NCBI GenBank assembly: GCA_045587545.1
Contig: JAZNCN010000020.1
Span: 17,336-81,335 of the forward strand
DNA length: 64,000 bases
Direction of reading: 5' to 3'
Source of the DNA: Caccoplasma_A sp045587545
GTDB taxonomy: Bacteria; Bacteroidota; Bacteroidia; Bacteroidales; G3-4614
The notes under the pieces are model-generated. The model saw nothing but the letters and a program-made list of their open reading frames with translations, was not told the origin of the DNA and searched no databases. Positions 22,473-32,851 of the stretch are shown here, piece after piece (within the stretch, counting starts at the first letter, position 1; the number at the start of each line of letters is the position of its first letter). Position numbers and translations under genes: made by a program.

Positions 22473-25030
22473 TACAATATGACTTTTGTAATTACAGGCT
22501 CTCCGTTTTGTGGTATTGCCACCACTACATATACTCCTTTTGCAAGCGATGAGCTATTGATTGTTGTCTCTGAAATAACTGCTTTTTGCGATGCAATCAA
22601 TGTTCCACTCATTGAAAGTACTCGGACCTCAGCAAGGGGTTGTGCTGTTTTTACTACTATATTACCTGAATATGTATATATTTTTACTTCTGACTCTTCA
22701 ACAGACTCCGACTCAATACCTGATTCGCCATAGTTTACGACAACACTTTCTGAATCAGATGTTTCGCCAAACTCTCCCAATGCTCTTACGGTGTAAGTGT
22801 GCTTTCCGTCAAGAGGTGCGTTATCAATGAATTCTGTTGTTTCGCTCTCGCCTATCTTAACTCCATCGCGATAGATTGCATATCCGGTTATGGTTGTTGC
22901 CATTAAGGTTGGATATACTACTATATCATCAACCTGCCACCAATATGACAGGCCTATATCTCCATCGTCCCATGCATGGAAGGCTATCTTCATATTATCT
23001 GAGGTGTGTGCCGATAGGTCGATTGTTATTTGTGTGTATTGGTTTACTACATCGCAATCGGTCATCAGGTTATATACAGGTGTCCATGATGCTCCGCCGT
23101 CAGATGATACCTCAACGTAATAGTGGTGGGGGTATGATGGGGTTTTAAGTGGTGCTGTTGATTTGCTCTGGAAGGTCAAAATTTTTCCGTTTGCAAAGGT
23201 GGGCGAGATAAGTTTCTCATCTTGATGCTCATCTACCCATGCACTCTTCATATACATTGAGTAGTTACCGCTGTACGCAAGGTAATATTTGCTACTCTCG
23301 GTCCAATACCAACCACGATCGTTATAGTTGCTTATTGTCCAGCCGTTGGGATTGGTTGTATCTTCAAATCCTTCTGCAAGTACAGGTGTTCCCTCTTGTG
23401 GTGCTGTCCATGATAATGTAACACTTCCCTCTTCGGTTACTGCTTGTAACTCTGACGGGGGCAGTATGGTATTTGATTGTTGCGAAATGGTCAATGTTTC
23501 AGAGAGTGTGTTATCATCAGGCGATGTGAAAGTTATCTCTGTTTCGCGTGATTGTGCTGCAACGTTCTCTGAAAGAGTCTCAAATATTATTGTTGTTGCT
23601 CCTGCCTCGCCCTCAGTTGCCGAAACCGAAAGCCATTCGGGTAACTCTGACAATTGCCAACGAACGTCACTTTCAATGGTAACTTCTGTTTTATCTCCCT
23701 TTTTACCATTAAGTGTTATACTCTCTTTTGAAAGCGATATTTGATGCCCTAATGTTTCAAATGTAAATGATATTGTTTCGCCACATGTTGAGATGTTTGT
23801 TATGGCAAAACGAGCTTCGCTTCCATTGCTATAGAATGGTTTTACCTCAGCGCCTGCCCCACCGAATGTTGCGCGACCGTTATCAATTGAGAAAGCTGCA
23901 TTTTCAATATATCCGTCAGCAGTTGTTGTTCCTCCCGGACGGAAGATATATACCTCATCTAAACGAGTTGTTCCGTTGTAGCTTACATTACCCCCTGAGT
24001 ATGCCGGGTTTATACGATATACCAATAATCCTGATGAGGGTAAGCCGGCATCAAATGTTCCCGCTTTTTTACGATACTCAACTATGAAATATTCGTCAGA
24101 GCCTATCATCTTTATTTTATATGCTATGTTCTCTTTTATGGCTCCTCCTACGGGATTTAGTGTGTATGTTCCCGGTTCGGTTATCTCGGGGATCTCATCA
24201 ATCCAACCACAATAGCGGTATTTGGTGTATGCCGACATCTGTTGAGGTACTAATAGGTTGTCTGCCATTAAATCCCACTCGCCAACGGGGTTGAGGTTAT
24301 CTGCTACGTGATAAAGGTCGTATGTTCCAAGAGAGTGCGACATCTCGTGGCATATTACTCCTGTATTGAATGGTATTGGCTCAAGAGAAGCCCATCCGTT
24401 TGCATCATCAAATACCATTAGGAATCCTACGAGTTTCTTATCTTTTATATATACGGCTTTTTCATCGGGCAAAGCTAAATCGGTGCGATGTGGCCACAAT
24501 AGATGACGGTTGCTTATTTCGCTACGCCCGCTTAATACTATACACATATTGTCTATTATACCGTCTTCATTTGCATCAAGAACTACATCATCGGGCAAGT
24601 TTGCTGACAGATACGCTGCTATCTCTTTTACCAATGCCTGCTCACGAGCTGCACGGTCAATTTCATCTTCATATCCGTTTGGAGCTACACTGCTTTTTTC
24701 TTTATAATAGTTACGTTCGTTCTTTGTTACGTACGACATTACAACATCTCCTTGTGGAGCCGGGAAGAGATTACTCTTCCATTGTAACTGTCCGTATGAC
24801 GCCTCGTAAAAATAGTTATATACCGAATTTGCTCCTGTTGCCTCATCGTTAAACATCTGATTGTATGTTGAGGCAGACATCTCAAATGCCTCAGAGTTAT
24901 CTTCTCCCAAAAAACGGACAAAGCATACCAAATTACTTAACTCTCCTTTATTCTTCTCTGCAGCAGCTATGGGTAGTGCTGTTACCACACTCAAAACTGT
25001 AAGTAGTGCTAATGTGTAAATTTTTCTCAT
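22472..25030 (-). CDS. Secreted M6-family metalloprotease with T9SS tail
   Basis: The 852-residue product has a signal peptide ending near PIAAAEK. The M6 (immune inhibitor A-like) protease domain covers about residues 30-300, with zinc motif HEMSH in GVICHEMSHSLGTYDLYH near residue 227 and the following GEWDLMADN. A BACON-like domain at about 430-510 (WQLSELPEWLSVSATEG) is followed by a fibronectin-like segment with an embedded adhesin-type jelly-roll region (about 515-770). The last 75 residues are a T9SS type A sorting tail (IYTYSGNIVVKTA, LAKGVYVVVAI, VITKVIL). The enzyme is probably exported to the cell surface or medium and degrades protein. Start of an overlapping operon with TSCPD and FKBP genes. 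Confidence 0.9.
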   Translation of the reverse strand: MRKIYTLALLTVLSVVTALPIAAAEKNKGELSNLVCFVRFLGEDNSEAFEMSASTYNQMFNDEATGANSVYNYFYEASYGQLQWKSNLFPAPQGDVVMSYVTKNERNYYKEKSSVAPNGYEDEIDRAAREQALVKEIAAYLSANLPDDVVLDANEDGIIDNMCIVLSGRSEISNRHLLWPHRTDLALPDEKAVYIKDKKLVGFLMVFDDANGWASLEPIPFNTGVICHEMSHSLGTYDLYHVADNLNPVGEWDLMADNLLVPQQMSAYTKYRYCGWIDEIPEITEPGTYTLNPVGGAIKENIAYKIKMIGSDEYFIVEYRKKAGTFDAGLPSSGLLVYRINPAYSGGNVSYNGTTRLDEVYIFRPGGTTTADGYIENAAFSIDNGRATFGGAGAEVKPFYSNGSEARFAITNISTCGETISFTFETLGHQISLSKESITLNGKKGDKTEVTIESDVRWQLSELPEWLSVSATEGEAGATTIIFETLSENVAAQSRETEITFTSPDDNTLSETLTISQQSNTILPPSELQAVTEEGSVTLSWTAPQEGTPVLAEGFEDTTNPNGWTISNYNDRGWYWTESSKYYLAYSGNYSMYMKSAWVDEHQDEKLISPTFANGKILTFQSKSTAPLKTPSYPHHYYVEVSSDGGASWTPVYNLMTDCDVVNQYTQITIDLSAHTSDNMKIAFHAWDDGDIGLSYWWQVDDIVVYPTLMATTITGYAIYRDGVKIGESETTEFIDNAPLDGKHTYTVRALGEFGETSDSESVVVNYGESGIESESVEESEVKIYTYSGNIVVKTAQPLAEVRVLSMSGTLIASQKAVISETTINSSSLAKGVYVVVAIPQNGEPVITKVIL

Positions 25031-25234
25031 ATATTTTTTGTTAATTTTCTGTTTTATTCTGCGAAGATAACATAAGACGCCATTATTACGAAATATTTTG
25101 CGTTGTTTATCTTATTTTTTATCTTATTCATTATTTTTTTACTATTTGCCACAAATAAAGCAAAAAATATAGTTAATTATGTATAATTTGAGCATATTTT
25201 ATGAATATATTGCTTTTAACAATTCGCTTTTTTA

Positions 25235-25242
25235 TATATTTG
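25235..25242 (+). promoter_or_regulatory. -7 element for the metalloprotease-SusCD operon
   Basis: TATATTTG matches TAnnTTTG and lies about 47 bases before the ATG at 25289. A TTG sits further upstream but its spacing (about 22) is not ideal. The gap 25031-25288 between this gene and the divergent M6 gene is otherwise AT-rich with no further feature I can support. Confidence 0.45.
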
Positions 25243-25288
25243 CGAATTATATTAGCAATATTATTGACTATTTTTCAATTTAAATACT

Positions 25289-27844
25289 ATGAAACATATA
25301 TCACTATTGGCAGTTGTGTTGGCTATATTTATTTGTGTACCTAATGCAAACGCAAAGAGAAAGAGCAAGGAGAGTAAAAACACTTTGGAGATTGTTGTAA
25401 AGGATAGTGTTAGTGCTGACTATAAAAAGGTTACAAAAGATGCTCTTAAACAAGAGGGACTGTTTACTACTCTCTATAAAGCGAAAGAGGGTAAACTATA
25501 TTTTGAAATTCCCGATAGTGCTTTCAGCAAGAGATATATACTTGCCAATAGGGTTGCAGCAACAAGCAATACCAAAGATTTTGTTGCAGGGCAGATGGCT
25601 ACTACTCCTCTATTAATAAAGTTTACTAAAGATGAGCAGAAGGTATATATGCACGAGATACAGAGCGACGAAATTGTTTCGGAGAATGACCCTGTAAAAT
25701 ACTCATATGACAAGAACTTTTATGACCCCGTAATTAAAGGCTTTAAAATTGTTGCAACAAACAAAGAGAACGTGGTTATTGATGTTACAGATTTCTTTGG
25801 AACAAACGAAAAGTGTATAAGTCCAATTAAACAAGACAATCCGTTAAGTAAACTTTTTGGTGGCAGTAACTCTCTGAAAGGGACTTTTGTTCCTGATGCA
25901 TCAGGCATTATCAGCAACAAAGCATTCCCTAATAATATTGAGATAAAGAGCCGACTTTCATTTACATTATCGTTAATGAACCAACCTTACTCGGTTATTA
26001 TGCACCGCTCACTGTTTGCACTCCCCGATGAGCCTATGAAGATGCGATTGCAAGATAATCGCGTTGGATACTTCTATTCAGATAAAAGCATATACACTAC
26101 CGACGAAGATGGCGTAAACGTTAAAACATATATTCACCGTTGGCGTTTAGAACCTAAGCCTGAAGATATGGAGCGCTATTTTAACGGAGAACTTGTTGAG
26201 CCTGAGAAACCTATTGTTTTCTATGTTGACAATGCTTTCCCCGAAAAGTGGAGAGGAGCCATTAAACAAGGTATAGAGGATTGGAATGTTGCTTTTGAAA
26301 CAGCAGGATTTAAAAATGCAATCAAAGCTATTGACTACCCCAAAAACGATTCGACATTTGACCCTGATGATATGCGATATAGTTGTTTCAAATATGCAGC
26401 TACTGCAACACCAAATGCCATGGGACCAAGCTACATTGACCCTCGCACAGGAGAGATATTGACAGGAGATGTTATATGGTATCACAATATACTTTCGCTA
26501 CTTCACAATTGGCGATTTGTTCAAACTGCAACAGTTGACGAGAAGGTTCGCAAAAGAGTATTTGATGATGAGACAATGAACGAATCAATCAGATATGCCG
26601 CAGCACATGAGATTGGTCATACATTAGGTTTGATGCACAATATGGGAGCAAGCTACTCTTATCCTGTTGACTCTTTACGTAGTGCCTCTTTTACTCAAGA
26701 GTACGGCACAACACCAAGTATTATGGACTATGCTCGCAATAATTTTGTTGCTCAACCTGGAGATTTAGAGAAGGGGGTTAAACTTACACCTCCTAACTTA
26801 GGTGTTTATGATATTTACGCCATAAATTGGGGATACAGATTAATACCCGGCACACAAACTCCGGACGAAGAGAAACCTACTCTTGACAAATGGATTGCCG
26901 AAAAAGAGGGAGACCCAATGTATGAGTTTGGAGCTCAACAATTTTTAGGAACTGTTGATCCAACAGACCAAACAGAGGATTTGGGTGATAACCATATAAT
27001 AGCCGGCAATTATGGTATTGACAACCTTAAACTTCTTCTCAAGAATTTAGAGGAGTGGAACAAACGCGAAGGTGAGCGATATGACAATATGGAAGATATG
27101 TACAAACAGGTAGTTACTCAATATACCCGCTATATCCGACACGTCATACCTTATATAGGTGGTATAAGATATGAGGAGATAAGACAAGGCGATGGTAAAT
27201 CAACTTCAAAACACTACATAAACAGAGCTACTCAAAAAGAGGCAATGGAGTGGTTATTGAACGAGGCTCGTACACATAGCGAGTGGCTGACTATTCCCGA
27301 GTTAATCAACAAGTTGGAGATTAACCTTAATGCAAACGACAAACTTCAATCAACAATAATAACTTCTCTTATTAATTCAGCGGTTTTATATCGTATTCAA
27401 GAGGGTGGTATTGTAGATAGCAAGAACAACTATACTTTAGAAGAGTATCTTAACGATGTTACAAAAGCTATATTTATAGCTCCTAAAGGTGGCAGATTGT
27501 CAGATGTTGAGCAAAATTTACAAGCAACCGCCATTGACTTAATGATTAAGACTTCTGGATTACAACCAAAGAGCAGCACAAGTTCAAAATCGCTTGCTGA
27601 AATTGAAAATGATATTGAGATGAGTGGCATCACTTGCTCACACTGCATAAACGAGATGAAGGAGTTTGCCCGTTTCAATTTTGGATTGCCTACTCTATCG
27701 GCAAATCAATTGGGCGCATTAATGACAGGACGACTTCAAGAGGTGCTTAAAATGTACAAAAACAGAAAAAATACAGCATCAGGCACAACAAAAGATTACT
27801 ATAATTACCAAATTATAAAAATTGAACATATATTTGCAAAATAA
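25289..27844 (+). CDS. Zinc-dependent metalloprotease (DUF5117/DUF5118 type)
   Basis: The 851-residue product has a signal peptide ending near NANAK. An N-terminal DUF5118-like region (about 30-90) and a DUF5117-like region (about 100-300: ILANRVAATSNTKDFVAGQM, FYSDKSIYTTDEDG) precede a metallopeptidase domain with the extended zinc motif AAHEIGHTLGLMHNMGAS near residues 438-455, the HExxHxxGxxH type. PSIMDYARNNF, a met-turn-like segment, follows. The C-terminus is helical. Such proteins are common in Bacteroidota, periplasmic or outer-membrane linked; substrates are mostly unknown. It is 18 bases upstream of SusC and likely in one operon with SusCD, suggesting proteolysis ahead of uptake. 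Confidence 0.9.
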   Translation: MKHISLLAVVLAIFICVPNANAKRKSKESKNTLEIVVKDSVSADYKKVTKDALKQEGLFTTLYKAKEGKLYFEIPDSAFSKRYILANRVAATSNTKDFVAGQMATTPLLIKFTKDEQKVYMHEIQSDEIVSENDPVKYSYDKNFYDPVIKGFKIVATNKENVVIDVTDFFGTNEKCISPIKQDNPLSKLFGGSNSLKGTFVPDASGIISNKAFPNNIEIKSRLSFTLSLMNQPYSVIMHRSLFALPDEPMKMRLQDNRVGYFYSDKSIYTTDEDGVNVKTYIHRWRLEPKPEDMERYFNGELVEPEKPIVFYVDNAFPEKWRGAIKQGIEDWNVAFETAGFKNAIKAIDYPKNDSTFDPDDMRYSCFKYAATATPNAMGPSYIDPRTGEILTGDVIWYHNILSLLHNWRFVQTATVDEKVRKRVFDDETMNESIRYAAAHEIGHTLGLMHNMGASYSYPVDSLRSASFTQEYGTTPSIMDYARNNFVAQPGDLEKGVKLTPPNLGVYDIYAINWGYRLIPGTQTPDEEKPTLDKWIAEKEGDPMYEFGAQQFLGTVDPTDQTEDLGDNHIIAGNYGIDNLKLLLKNLEEWNKREGERYDNMEDMYKQVVTQYTRYIRHVIPYIGGIRYEEIRQGDGKSTSKHYINRATQKEAMEWLLNEARTHSEWLTIPELINKLEINLNANDKLQSTIITSLINSAVLYRIQEGGIVDSKNNYTLEEYLNDVTKAIFIAPKGGRLSDVEQNLQATAIDLMIKTSGLQPKSSTSSKSLAEIENDIEMSGITCSHCINEMKEFARFNFGLPTLSANQLGALMTGRLQEVLKMYKNRKNTASGTTKDYYNYQIIKIEHIFAK

Positions 27845-27862
27845 TTTATCAATAGATAAGTA

Positions 27863-30800
27863 ATGATGAAGAATAAGTTATATATATTAATTATTGCCCT
27901 ACTACTTGCTCCTCTTGGGTTAACAGCTCAAACAACTGAAATTTTGAAGGGTAAGGTTATGGATCGCGGAGGCGAAGTTCTTATTGGCGCCCATGTTCAA
28001 TGGAAAGATGCAAAAAATGCAACTATAACTGATATTGACGGAAACTTTACCATACCCAAAACAGGAAAAGAACTTTCTGTTTCGTATTTAGGTTATAAAA
28101 CAAGCATTACAAAAGTTTCTGATGGGACAAAAAGTGTAGTTATTACATTAGAAGACGATGCTCAAAACCTTGATGAACTTGTTGTTGTAGGTTATGGAGT
28201 TCAAAAGAAATCGTCTCTTACAGGTTCGGTTGAGACAATTAAAAGCGATGAGCTTTTAAAAATTCCTACTGCCAATATTGACGAAGCCCTATATGGACAA
28301 GTTGCCGGTTTAAGTGTTATGCAAAGTACCGGCGACCCAAGTAGTGCTAAAGAGGCAGAATTAAACATACGTGGTATTAATGGCTCTCCACTTTTGGTAA
28401 TTGACGGAGTTCCTCGCTTTGGAACAAGCACTAGTGATGGAGAGATGCGCCTTTCGGACTTAAACCCCGATGATATTGAGAGTATCTCAATCCTAAAAGA
28501 TGCTGCCGCTGCCGCTGTTTATGGAGCACGTGCGGCAAATGGCGTAATTTTGGTGCAAACCAAAAGATCTCAAGGCGACAAAAAAGTTTCGATAAATTAT
28601 CGCGGACAGATGAATATTCAACAGGCAGCTAAAATGCCAAAATTTTTAGATGCTTATGAGTTTGCAAATATGTATAATCAAGCTGTTGCAAATAGCCCGG
28701 CTTCTCCAAATACCCCATATACTCAAGAACAATTAGAACAGATACGAACAGGTTCAAATCCTAATGTATATGGCAATGAAAACCTTCTTGATTATATTGA
28801 CAAGACAGGATACACAACAACTCACAGCCTTTCAATCAATGGAGGTAATCAATGGGTTAAATACTATATATCTGGAGGATATACCCATGCGAAGGGATTG
28901 TATAGCGGAGTTGGAAGAGACCGCTTTAACTATTCAGCAAAACTCGATGCTACTCTTACTGAAGGATTAACCCTATCATTAGATGTTACAGGGTCTAAGA
29001 GTAATGCAAAAAACTCAAGTTACACAACTCTTGATGCGGCTTATGCTTTTGCCCCAACTCAAGTATTGGAGTTTCAAAATGGGAAAATGGCAAGTATCGA
29101 CGGAAGCAATCCTCTTATTAATGTATATGGATTAGGAGGATATATTCACGATGTTGCAAGAATGAACACCATTACTGCTAATTTACGTTGGGAATTGCCT
29201 TGGGTTAAAGGTCTTGCACTATATGCTCGCGCAACATTTGACAATAATAATCGTATTGAAAAATCATATAGTAAACCTGTTGAATTATATATATACGACG
29301 AAGCAACGGGCGAATATTCAACTGACCCAAATACTGTTTATCCCACAGCAAAGGTTTCAATTGAACAAATTGACCGTTTTACAAACAACCAACTATATGA
29401 GGTGGGATTGAATTATAATAGAACATTTAGAGAAAAACACGATTTGGGAGGTCTTTTGGTTGCAAACTATCAACGTTCTCATAACCAATATATGACAGGA
29501 GAGAATCAAAATGCATCAATATATCCCGAAATTATTGGTACTTCTATTGATTCGCGCTTGATTGGTAGTGAAACAAAAAACCAACGCGCATCGTTAATTG
29601 GTCGTGTTAGTTACGGTTTTGACTATCGCTACTTCTTAGAGGCAAGTTTCCGCGTTGATGGTTCAACATACTTTCACCCCGATAATCGTTGGGGATTCTT
29701 CCCATCTGTATCAGCATCGTGGGTACTATCAAACGAAAGTTTCTTTAAGAATTGGTCGCAACCTGTAATATCAAATATAAAATTCAGAGCATCTACCGGA
29801 GTTTTGGGTAACGATGGAATGGTAGGTGAATACTCATACCTTTTAAACTATATCGAATCAACTCGCGAAGGTTATAATATAGGAGGCAACTACCGACCCG
29901 GAATAATAATGGCAACCGGTAGTTATCCTAATATTGATTTAACATGGGGAAAATCTCACGATTACAATATTGCTACAGATTTAGGATTTTGGGATAACCG
30001 TTTTGGAGTTACATTTGAGTACTATTGGAGATTTGAGACAAATAAAATTACTTCAGCACCATCATATCTATATCCCCCAACAACAGGAGTTAACGGAAAT
30101 GTTCCCAATATAAATTTCAGTAAATTAAAAGCATGGGGTTGGGATTTAACCCTTACTCACCGCAACACTATTCGAAAAGTAAAATACGATATTTCGTTTA
30201 CAATGTCGCAACAACAAGATAAATGGCTTGATTACGGAGATGAGTCAAGTGTAAATCCGAATTTGCGACGAGTAGGAAAAAGCAGCATGGTATGGAGAAT
30301 GTATCAGGCTGATGGACTCTTTAGATCTCAAGAGGAGATTGACAATTATCATGTAGATCAAGATGGTCAAGGTAATGTTTCTTTAACTCCCGGAGATATT
30401 AAGTATGTTGACCAAAATGGAGATGGAGTATTAGATACAAATGACCAAATTTATGTAAAAAACTCTTCAAACCCCAAATTTAATTATGGTTTAAAACTTG
30501 GTGTAAGTTGGAAAGGTTTATTTGTAAATGCTATGTTCCAAGGGGCTACAGGTTATCAGCAAAACATTAAAGAGATGTACACTCTATATAGTGGTACTCT
30601 TCAAAGATTTCAGGACTACCACTTAGAAGAGTGTTGGTCGGAAGATAATCCTGACGGAACTCTACCCAAAGTTAAATTTGCATCGGCAAACGACAATAAC
30701 CGCAAAGAATCAACTTTCTGGGTAAAGGATTGTAATTTCCTTCGTCTTAAATCGTTATCAATCGGATACTCTTTCCAACCAAAACAACTTAAGAAGATGA

Positions 30801-30943
30801 AATTAAGCTCTTTCAGCATATCGTTACAAGGAAGTAACCTTGTTACATGGTCAAGTTTATCAAAATATGGAATGGACCCAGAGTCGTTACGCGGATACCC
30901 AATACAACGTTCATATGGAGTCTCTTTAAGTATCGGTTACTAA
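27863..30943 (+). CDS. SusC/RagA-family TonB-dependent outer-membrane transporter
   Basis: The 1026-residue product has a signal peptide ending LGLTAQ. A carboxypeptidase-D-like N-terminal extension (LKGKVMDRGGEVLIGAHVQW, DIDGNFTI) is followed by the TonB-box region LDELVVVGYGVQKKSSLTGS near residue 110, a plug domain (NIRGINGSPLLVIDGVPRF) and a large beta-barrel ending in a final YGVSLSIGY strand. Length is normal. It imports a ligand captured by its SusD lid using energy from TonB-ExbBD. It sits between a zinc metalloprotease and SusD. No glycoside hydrolase is nearby, so a RagA-like peptide ligand is more likely than a glycan, but this is inferred. Confidence 0.96.
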   Translation: MMKNKLYILIIALLLAPLGLTAQTTEILKGKVMDRGGEVLIGAHVQWKDAKNATITDIDGNFTIPKTGKELSVSYLGYKTSITKVSDGTKSVVITLEDDAQNLDELVVVGYGVQKKSSLTGSVETIKSDELLKIPTANIDEALYGQVAGLSVMQSTGDPSSAKEAELNIRGINGSPLLVIDGVPRFGTSTSDGEMRLSDLNPDDIESISILKDAAAAAVYGARAANGVILVQTKRSQGDKKVSINYRGQMNIQQAAKMPKFLDAYEFANMYNQAVANSPASPNTPYTQEQLEQIRTGSNPNVYGNENLLDYIDKTGYTTTHSLSINGGNQWVKYYISGGYTHAKGLYSGVGRDRFNYSAKLDATLTEGLTLSLDVTGSKSNAKNSSYTTLDAAYAFAPTQVLEFQNGKMASIDGSNPLINVYGLGGYIHDVARMNTITANLRWELPWVKGLALYARATFDNNNRIEKSYSKPVELYIYDEATGEYSTDPNTVYPTAKVSIEQIDRFTNNQLYEVGLNYNRTFREKHDLGGLLVANYQRSHNQYMTGENQNASIYPEIIGTSIDSRLIGSETKNQRASLIGRVSYGFDYRYFLEASFRVDGSTYFHPDNRWGFFPSVSASWVLSNESFFKNWSQPVISNIKFRASTGVLGNDGMVGEYSYLLNYIESTREGYNIGGNYRPGIIMATGSYPNIDLTWGKSHDYNIATDLGFWDNRFGVTFEYYWRFETNKITSAPSYLYPPTTGVNGNVPNINFSKLKAWGWDLTLTHRNTIRKVKYDISFTMSQQQDKWLDYGDESSVNPNLRRVGKSSMVWRMYQADGLFRSQEEIDNYHVDQDGQGNVSLTPGDIKYVDQNGDGVLDTNDQIYVKNSSNPKFNYGLKLGVSWKGLFVNAMFQGATGYQQNIKEMYTLYSGTLQRFQDYHLEECWSEDNPDGTLPKVKFASANDNNRKESTFWVKDCNFLRLKSLSIGYSFQPKQLKKMKLSSFSISLQGSNLVTWSSLSKYGMDPESLRGYPIQRSYGVSLSIGY

Positions 30944-30960
30944 CCTCTTAATTTAGAATT

Positions 30961-32727
30961 ATGGAATTAAAAAGATATATTGTTTACGGAATTATATTTA
31001 TTTCAACATTGTCATTCACAAGTTGTAATGCTCTTTTCGATGACGCCCCGGTTGATAAAATTACCGATGTTCATATTTGGGAAAATCCGATGTTATTGGA
31101 CGAATATGTTTTAACATGGTATAGAAATATGAATAATGGTTTCTCAACATACGTTCCCACAACCATAGCTTTGGTTAAAAGTGCATCAAGATACTATATG
31201 CCATGGTTTGGTGATCAAGTGGTACCATCAAAAAATGACTATTATAATGCAGGTTACGGCGATTTATTAAAAGGTAACAACCAAGAGATAACAAACTGGG
31301 CTACCGTAAGATGGTCAAATTTTTACACTCAAATACAATCAATAAACCGTCTGTTTGAAAATGAAGGGGAAATAGCTTCAAGCGACCAAAAACAACGTGT
31401 TTTAGGAGAAGCATACTTCTTTAGGGCATACTACTATTATATGTTGTGGCGTCAATGGGGTGGAGTTATGTTAATTAAAAACACTTTTGATCCATTGAAA
31501 GATGCCCCTAAATTCCCTCGCGCTTCGTACACCGAAATGATAAATAGTATTACTGAAGATGCTCGTAAAGCTGCAGAGTTGCTTCCTGCATCATATAGCA
31601 ATACTGACGTTGGCAGAATAACAAAAGGTGCTGCCCTTATGCTTATTGCTAAAACTTATTTATGGGCGTCAAGCGAATATTACCAAAAAAAAGGCACTAA
31701 CTACTTAGGTTTTACTGATGACCAGTCGCGAGCAATGCTTGAAAAGGCAAAAACAGCATACGAAGATCTATTTAACCTTAACCAATATCAATTAGTACAA
31801 ATAGCAGGGACCACCGAAGATGATATAAAAAAAGAGTATCGTAAAATATTCCTTACAAAAAACAGTATAGAATCAATCTTAGAAGTACAACACTCTGACG
31901 ACGGAAACTACGACACAGGATATGGTCATAAACTTGACCGCGATGCTGCATCTCCTCATTTTACAGGAACAATTGCGGCATATACCCCAACTCATAATCA
32001 TGTTAAAGAATATGGTATGAGAGAGGGTTATACCGATAACCCAAATAACCCATACGAAGGACGAGACTATCGTTTTTACGCAAACATACTTTATGATGGC
32101 TCGGTATGGAACGGACATACAATGGATATTCACTACACCCGCGTAGGAAATACTGAAACTCCGGGAGAAGATTTAACTCAATATGGCTCTTCAGAAAATG
32201 CAGGTGTAACCCGAACAGGATACTATATGGCAAAATTCCTTGATGAAACTCAACAAATTGACAAAAACGAGACCTATGCAAGTAAACAAAACTATATAAT
32301 TTGGCGTTACGCAGAGGCTTTGTTAGATTATGCCGAAGTTATGTTACGTTTAGGAGAGGACGGAATAGCTTTAGCAAAAGTTAATGAAGTTCGTAGCAGA
32401 GCAAAAATGCACCCTCTACCATCTCTTACATGGGAAGAGCTTGTTAATGAACGCAGGGTTGAATTAGCATTTGAAGAGACAACCTATTGGGATATATTCC
32501 GTTGGGGTATTGCTGTTGAGAAACTCAATGGAGAAACCAATCCTTTACAAAGTGTGAAGATTGTTATAAATAGTGCTAATGGAGCAGTCAGATATACTAC
32601 CTCAAATATGAACAAGTTCCCTAAACGTGTAAGATTATTTGAGGAGAAACAGTATTACTTGCCTATTCCATGGGACGAAATTCGCTACCATGGTGTAGCT
32701 CAGAATCCCGAATGGAGGGAGATGTAG
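30961..32727 (+). CDS. SusD/RagB-family nutrient-binding lipoprotein
   Basis: The 588-residue product begins MELKRYIVYGIIFISTLSFT and has the lipobox FTSC, so it is a surface lipoprotein. The SusD fold is shown by the N-terminal RVLGEAYFFRAYYYYMLWRQ helix, the TKGAALMLIAKTYLWAS repeat-like helix, and the C-terminal WEELVNERRVELAFEET and YWDIFRWG signatures. The C-terminus reads YLPIPWDEIRYHG, the usual close. It forms the hinged lid of the SusC channel and binds the nutrient. It starts 17 bases after susC. The ligand is unknown; the neighbouring protease points to peptides. Confidence 0.96.
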   Translation: MELKRYIVYGIIFISTLSFTSCNALFDDAPVDKITDVHIWENPMLLDEYVLTWYRNMNNGFSTYVPTTIALVKSASRYYMPWFGDQVVPSKNDYYNAGYGDLLKGNNQEITNWATVRWSNFYTQIQSINRLFENEGEIASSDQKQRVLGEAYFFRAYYYYMLWRQWGGVMLIKNTFDPLKDAPKFPRASYTEMINSITEDARKAAELLPASYSNTDVGRITKGAALMLIAKTYLWASSEYYQKKGTNYLGFTDDQSRAMLEKAKTAYEDLFNLNQYQLVQIAGTTEDDIKKEYRKIFLTKNSIESILEVQHSDDGNYDTGYGHKLDRDAASPHFTGTIAAYTPTHNHVKEYGMREGYTDNPNNPYEGRDYRFYANILYDGSVWNGHTMDIHYTRVGNTETPGEDLTQYGSSENAGVTRTGYYMAKFLDETQQIDKNETYASKQNYIIWRYAEALLDYAEVMLRLGEDGIALAKVNEVRSRAKMHPLPSLTWEELVNERRVELAFEETTYWDIFRWGIAVEKLNGETNPLQSVKIVINSANGAVRYTTSNMNKFPKRVRLFEEKQYYLPIPWDEIRYHGVAQNPEWREM

Positions 32728-32732
32728 TTTTT

Positions 32733-32817
32733 TAAATTAGGAATTGGTTCGTGGCTTCGCCACAATTAGGAATTAGGAGTTAATTCCTCATTCCTAATTT
32801 CTCATTCCTAATTAGAA
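32733..32817. repeat. Interspersed palindromic repeat, third copy
   Basis: TTAGGAATTGG, an inner hairpin GTGGCTTCGCCAC, then AATTAGGAATTAGGAG, AATTCCTCATTCC and CTCATTCCTAATTAG. The inner hairpin is the reverse of that in the 9768 copy, so this copy is inverted relative to it. It lies between susD and the next T9SS gene and could reduce read-through. Confidence 0.75.
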
Positions 32818-32851
32818 CAAAGCGAATAATTAATTTAAATAAATAATGCTT

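Noticed and set aside
24370..24852. Antisense open frame of 160 codons in the M6 protease gene
   Set aside because: Shadow of the true gene on the other strand; leucine-, arginine- and histidine-rich without domains.
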